From contig FN648647.1 in assembly GCA_000310025.1 (NCBI GenBank), forward strand, positions 30,859 to 94,858: a DNA stretch of 64,000 bases, read 5' to 3'. Under the pieces are notes generated by a model. That model was not told where the DNA came from. It saw nothing but the letters and a program-made list of their open reading frames with translations, and made no database searches. The stretch is from Ectocarpus siliculosus (lineage: Eukaryota > Sar > Phaeophyceae > Ectocarpales > Ectocarpaceae). The stretch's first letter is position 1, and the number at the start of each line of letters is the position of its first letter. Both the position numbers and the translations under genes were made by a program. Below, one piece after another: positions 61,316 to 64,000 of this stretch.

Positions 61316-62411
61316 TTGCATGGACGCTGGCGGTGTGATTGCTGGTCGTAGAAAACCAGAGCATCCGTGGGGCCAAATGCGACGAACGTATCGCGATATC
61401 GCGGTTGCCATGAACTTTAAGAGTACATGTGTTGCGCTTCGATGAAGCTGGGGCGACGTAGGCAGAGATGGAAAAAGCGGGCAAGATCTTGATACTCGTT
61501 CTCGAACAGTGCGGTTGGGTAGCGGGTATGCTTCGATGTGCAATTGTGCACATATTCGGCGAAGATTGCAACGCTTTTTGAGCAAGATTCGTGTTGGTGG
61601 GGGACTAGCCACCCACGAAACGCTTAGAGTGAGGCTCACTTAGTGTGGTTTATTATAGAACCACTCGGCGGCCAACAAAGAAAGTTTGTTGACACATTTT
61701 TTTCTGTGAGCTAGCCTGTTACCACGGAAATCGCCCGCATGACCGGTTGGGCAAGTGCGAACATGGGATGGTATTTGATTTGATCAAGAGAGATCGGAAA
61801 TATTTCGTACGTACACTAGGCTTGACTACGTGAATGTGCTCTTTTAGACCTCACTGCCTGTGGCTCTTGTGACCATCTCCACGTGAGGAAGATTTGGAGT
61901 GCAAAGTTCATTTATTGTGTTTTGACCAATCAGCGAACTGCGTGCCACAAAACCTTTAAGCTCTGTTTCCTCTGGGATGGAATCATGAGCAGAAGAACCT
62001 AACTAACCCCTTGTTTGCATCACTCGGTCAGGCAACTTGCCGATGAGCCATTCGATAAAGCTTGGCGCAGGTTCCCGTGTTCTGAACTGGTTCATGTGGT
62101 TGTACTGGCTATCATAGGCGTTATCAGTCCACGTGTAACGGTATTGCTGCTGTGAGGTCGACAGGTACCATCCATGGGACGATACTCGGGCAGAGCTAGG
62201 CCTTTCCCCATCATGTTTTTTTTTCGAAATGTAGTCTACACACTTTTTTCAGGCAACTTTTTTTTGGGCAATTATGCTCGACACACTGCCGCCGCCCAAA
62301 ACTGCCATTGATGTCGTTTTTCGACAATTATGCTGACTTCGGTCAAATATGCTCGACTTATAATTTCAATATGCTTTAGTAGTGCTTTTTGACGGTTTAC
62401 GTAGCTTTCTT
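61316..62411. other. Intergenic stretch
   Basis: It contains the 3' flank of the plus-strand gene and the sequence beyond the LINE terminus. A piece at about 61705-61810 resembles 5935-6030 (both have a gcctgt.accacgg.aatcg.ccgc block and gagagatcggaa). Repeated attatgctcgac/atatgctcgac words occur at 62270-62360. No gene is supportable. Confidence 0.45.
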
Positions 62412-64000
62412 GGGGGGGGGGGGGGCGTACTCATTTGTTGCTTGCCGTAGTCATTTGACCATTGACCACGCGTCCCTTTCGAGACGGAGCACCGTTCCTA
62501 CACCTACTAGAGACACCACCAACATTTGGGAGCTCTTTACGTTTCTGCCACAAACTCCATAAAATTTTCTTGCACATCTTATCCCCGTCCTCTAGGGCCT
62601 CTTGTGCCCACCATCCATCCCCAATTATCGCGATCGTTTTTTCGCTGTTGTCTAACTTACCAAACTTGTCCATGTCACACCCTCTCTGTCTCATTTCCTC
62701 CTCGAGATCCTCTCTTTCCTTCCTGTACAGCTCACACTCCCCAACTATGTGGGGTCTACTCTCCTCCGATTTGCCACATGGACATGTATGTGTGTCTATC
62801 CTCCTCTTCCTCTCTCCTACGGCTGGTATACCTCTTCCTCCGTTCTGGCAAGTCCAGATCGCCTACTCGAAATTGCAATTTCAGCTTTTTCGCATAGTCC
62901 ATGGGGCCGTCCAAGTACTTCTTCATCCCTATCCCTTCTTTCAACTTCCCGTATATCTCCAAGTGGTCTTCGCTTCGTACCTTCTTCCGAAGGGTTGCCT
63001 CCTCCCTACTCTCTAGCATCTCCTTGACTTTCGTCTTGAACCCCCCGAACCCTTCCGTGTCCAACGTCTCCTCCTCGTCTCCTATCTCCTTCCAAACCTT
63101 CTCTACCACCTTGTCCCATCTGATTCCCTTCTTCCCTGGAGTCGCTTTTCCCCAAGCTGCCTCGTCAACCATGGCTGGTAGTCTATCGTCCGACGTTCTA
63201 CTTACCTTGTACTGCCAATTCAACTTCTGCATGTCTCTCTTTGTTTTAAGAGAGTACATTCCCAATTCTGCTCTCAATACAGTGTTGCTCGTTGTACTTG
63301 AACATCCTAGTATTTTCTTGGCCGCTGCCATCTGCACCGTTTCCAGCTGCTTGACGGCCTTTTCGTTACCTTCCCATATCTCTCCTGCATACTCTAGCTT
63401 AGGTACAATCACATTCAAGAGAATACACCTCTTAATCCTAGTGTCTAGGTGTGGGTCCGTAAGGATCTCGTCCATCTTGCCTATCTGAGCTTTACTCTTC
63501 CCAATCAACTTCGCTATGTGTGCGTCCCATGAGCACTCATTCGAAATCTCTACTCCCAGGTACGTATACTTGTCTACTACCGGTAGTTCTTCCTCCCCCC
63601 ATTTCCATTTGAATTGTACGGGATTTTTCTTATCTTCGTTACAGACCACTACTGCGCATTTTCCTACGTTCGCCGACAGTCTCCATTTTCGGGTGTATCC
63701 TACCGCCGCATCTATTTGTTCTTGCAACCCTTCTGGTGTTTCGGATACCCCCACGAAATCATCTGCAAACATCAGTCCGGACACACTCTTTCCCTCTACT
63801 TGGACTCCCTGTCTTACTGCTTCAACCGCCCTTATCAAATCGTTGATGTAAATCTTAAAAAGAGTGGGTGACATCGTACAGCCCTGTGCGACTCCTTGGA
63901 GTATATCCACGTACTTCGAAATTTCCCCATCCAACATCACCGCACTTCTTGTGCATTCTGTCATCTTTTTCAACATCCTCCACATTTTCCCCCGGATGCC
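62412..64000 (-). mobile_element. LINE-type non-LTR retrotransposon, 3' part, frameshifted
   Basis: The minus strand from the window edge codes for the C-terminal half of a reverse transcriptase: GVAQGCTMSPTLFKIYINDL (fingers/palm), GLMFADDFVG (catalytic F-x-DD box) and KWRLSANVGKCAVV, then the thumb-like KYTYLGVEI region and a long linker. The frame closes at 62756. The next segment (CPCGKSEESRPHIVGEC, a C-x-C-H-C knuckle usual at LINE RT ends) continues in the +1 frame down to a stop at 62431-62433, so one frameshift lies near 62790-62810. The 5' part, including any endonuclease, is outside the window. The element ends with atgagtacg and a C tract (poly-G on the plus strand, 62412-62425). 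Copies of this terminus occur at 16.1, 16.25, 30.3, 48.0 and 59.05 kb. Confidence 0.85.

Overview
This window reads as intron-rich nuclear DNA of a multicellular stramenopile, most likely a brown alga of the Ectocarpus type. That is an inference from overall character: GC-rich coding exons broken by many GT-AG introns of roughly 200-1800 bases, abundant poly-G/C tracts and CAG/GCC microsatellites, protein architectures that include a LysM-TLDc protein and an FHA-PP2C protein, and a 100-N scaffold gap at 35771-35870. No prokaryotic, organellar or rRNA/tRNA gene was recognised.

Layout. 1-9927 (+): the 3' part of a large protein-kinase-like gene with a helical middle and EF-hands at the C end. 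20575-13619 (-): an OXR1/NCOA7-type gene (LysM, disordered linker, TLDc), rebuilt exon by exon with matching phases. About 22219/26679-36661 (+): two FHA domains joined to a PP2C phosphatase, with the assembly gap inside the phosphatase. 40106-38099 (-): a four-exon SAM methyltransferase of the GAMT/RMT2 kind. 42018-52034 (+): a complete 12-exon major facilitator (Spinster-like) transporter of 501 residues. About 56963-61315 (+): an unrecognised multi-exon gene, with one exon faintly recalling VPS13/VPS62 proteins. 62412-64000 (-): the 3' part of a LINE-type retrotransposon with reverse transcriptase, cut by the window edge and frameshifted. The genes do not form an operon or an evident pathway; kinase/EF-hand, phosphopeptide-binding phosphatase, stress-protection and transport roles are simply neighbours.

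The most interesting material is in the non-coding sequence. The LINE ends in a poly-C tract, and at least five short 5'-truncated copies of its 3' end lie in this window, apparently all inside introns and all in the sense orientation of the host gene. Three place their poly-C tract about 30-65 bases upstream of a 3' splice site, where it could act as the polypyrimidine tract. There is also a perfect 80-bp palindrome with a diverged sister nearby, a family of short inverted-repeat elements, several other dispersed repeats, intronic minisatellites (two of which have copied an exon end with its splice donor), and an apparently over-represented octamer, ACAGCAGT.

Exon coordinates were derived by hand from splice signals, reading frame and domain continuity. 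Those of the methyltransferase, transporter, TLDc and most of the PP2C gene are phase-consistent throughout. The kinase-like gene is slightly less sure, and the gene at 57-61 kb is only partly resolved.
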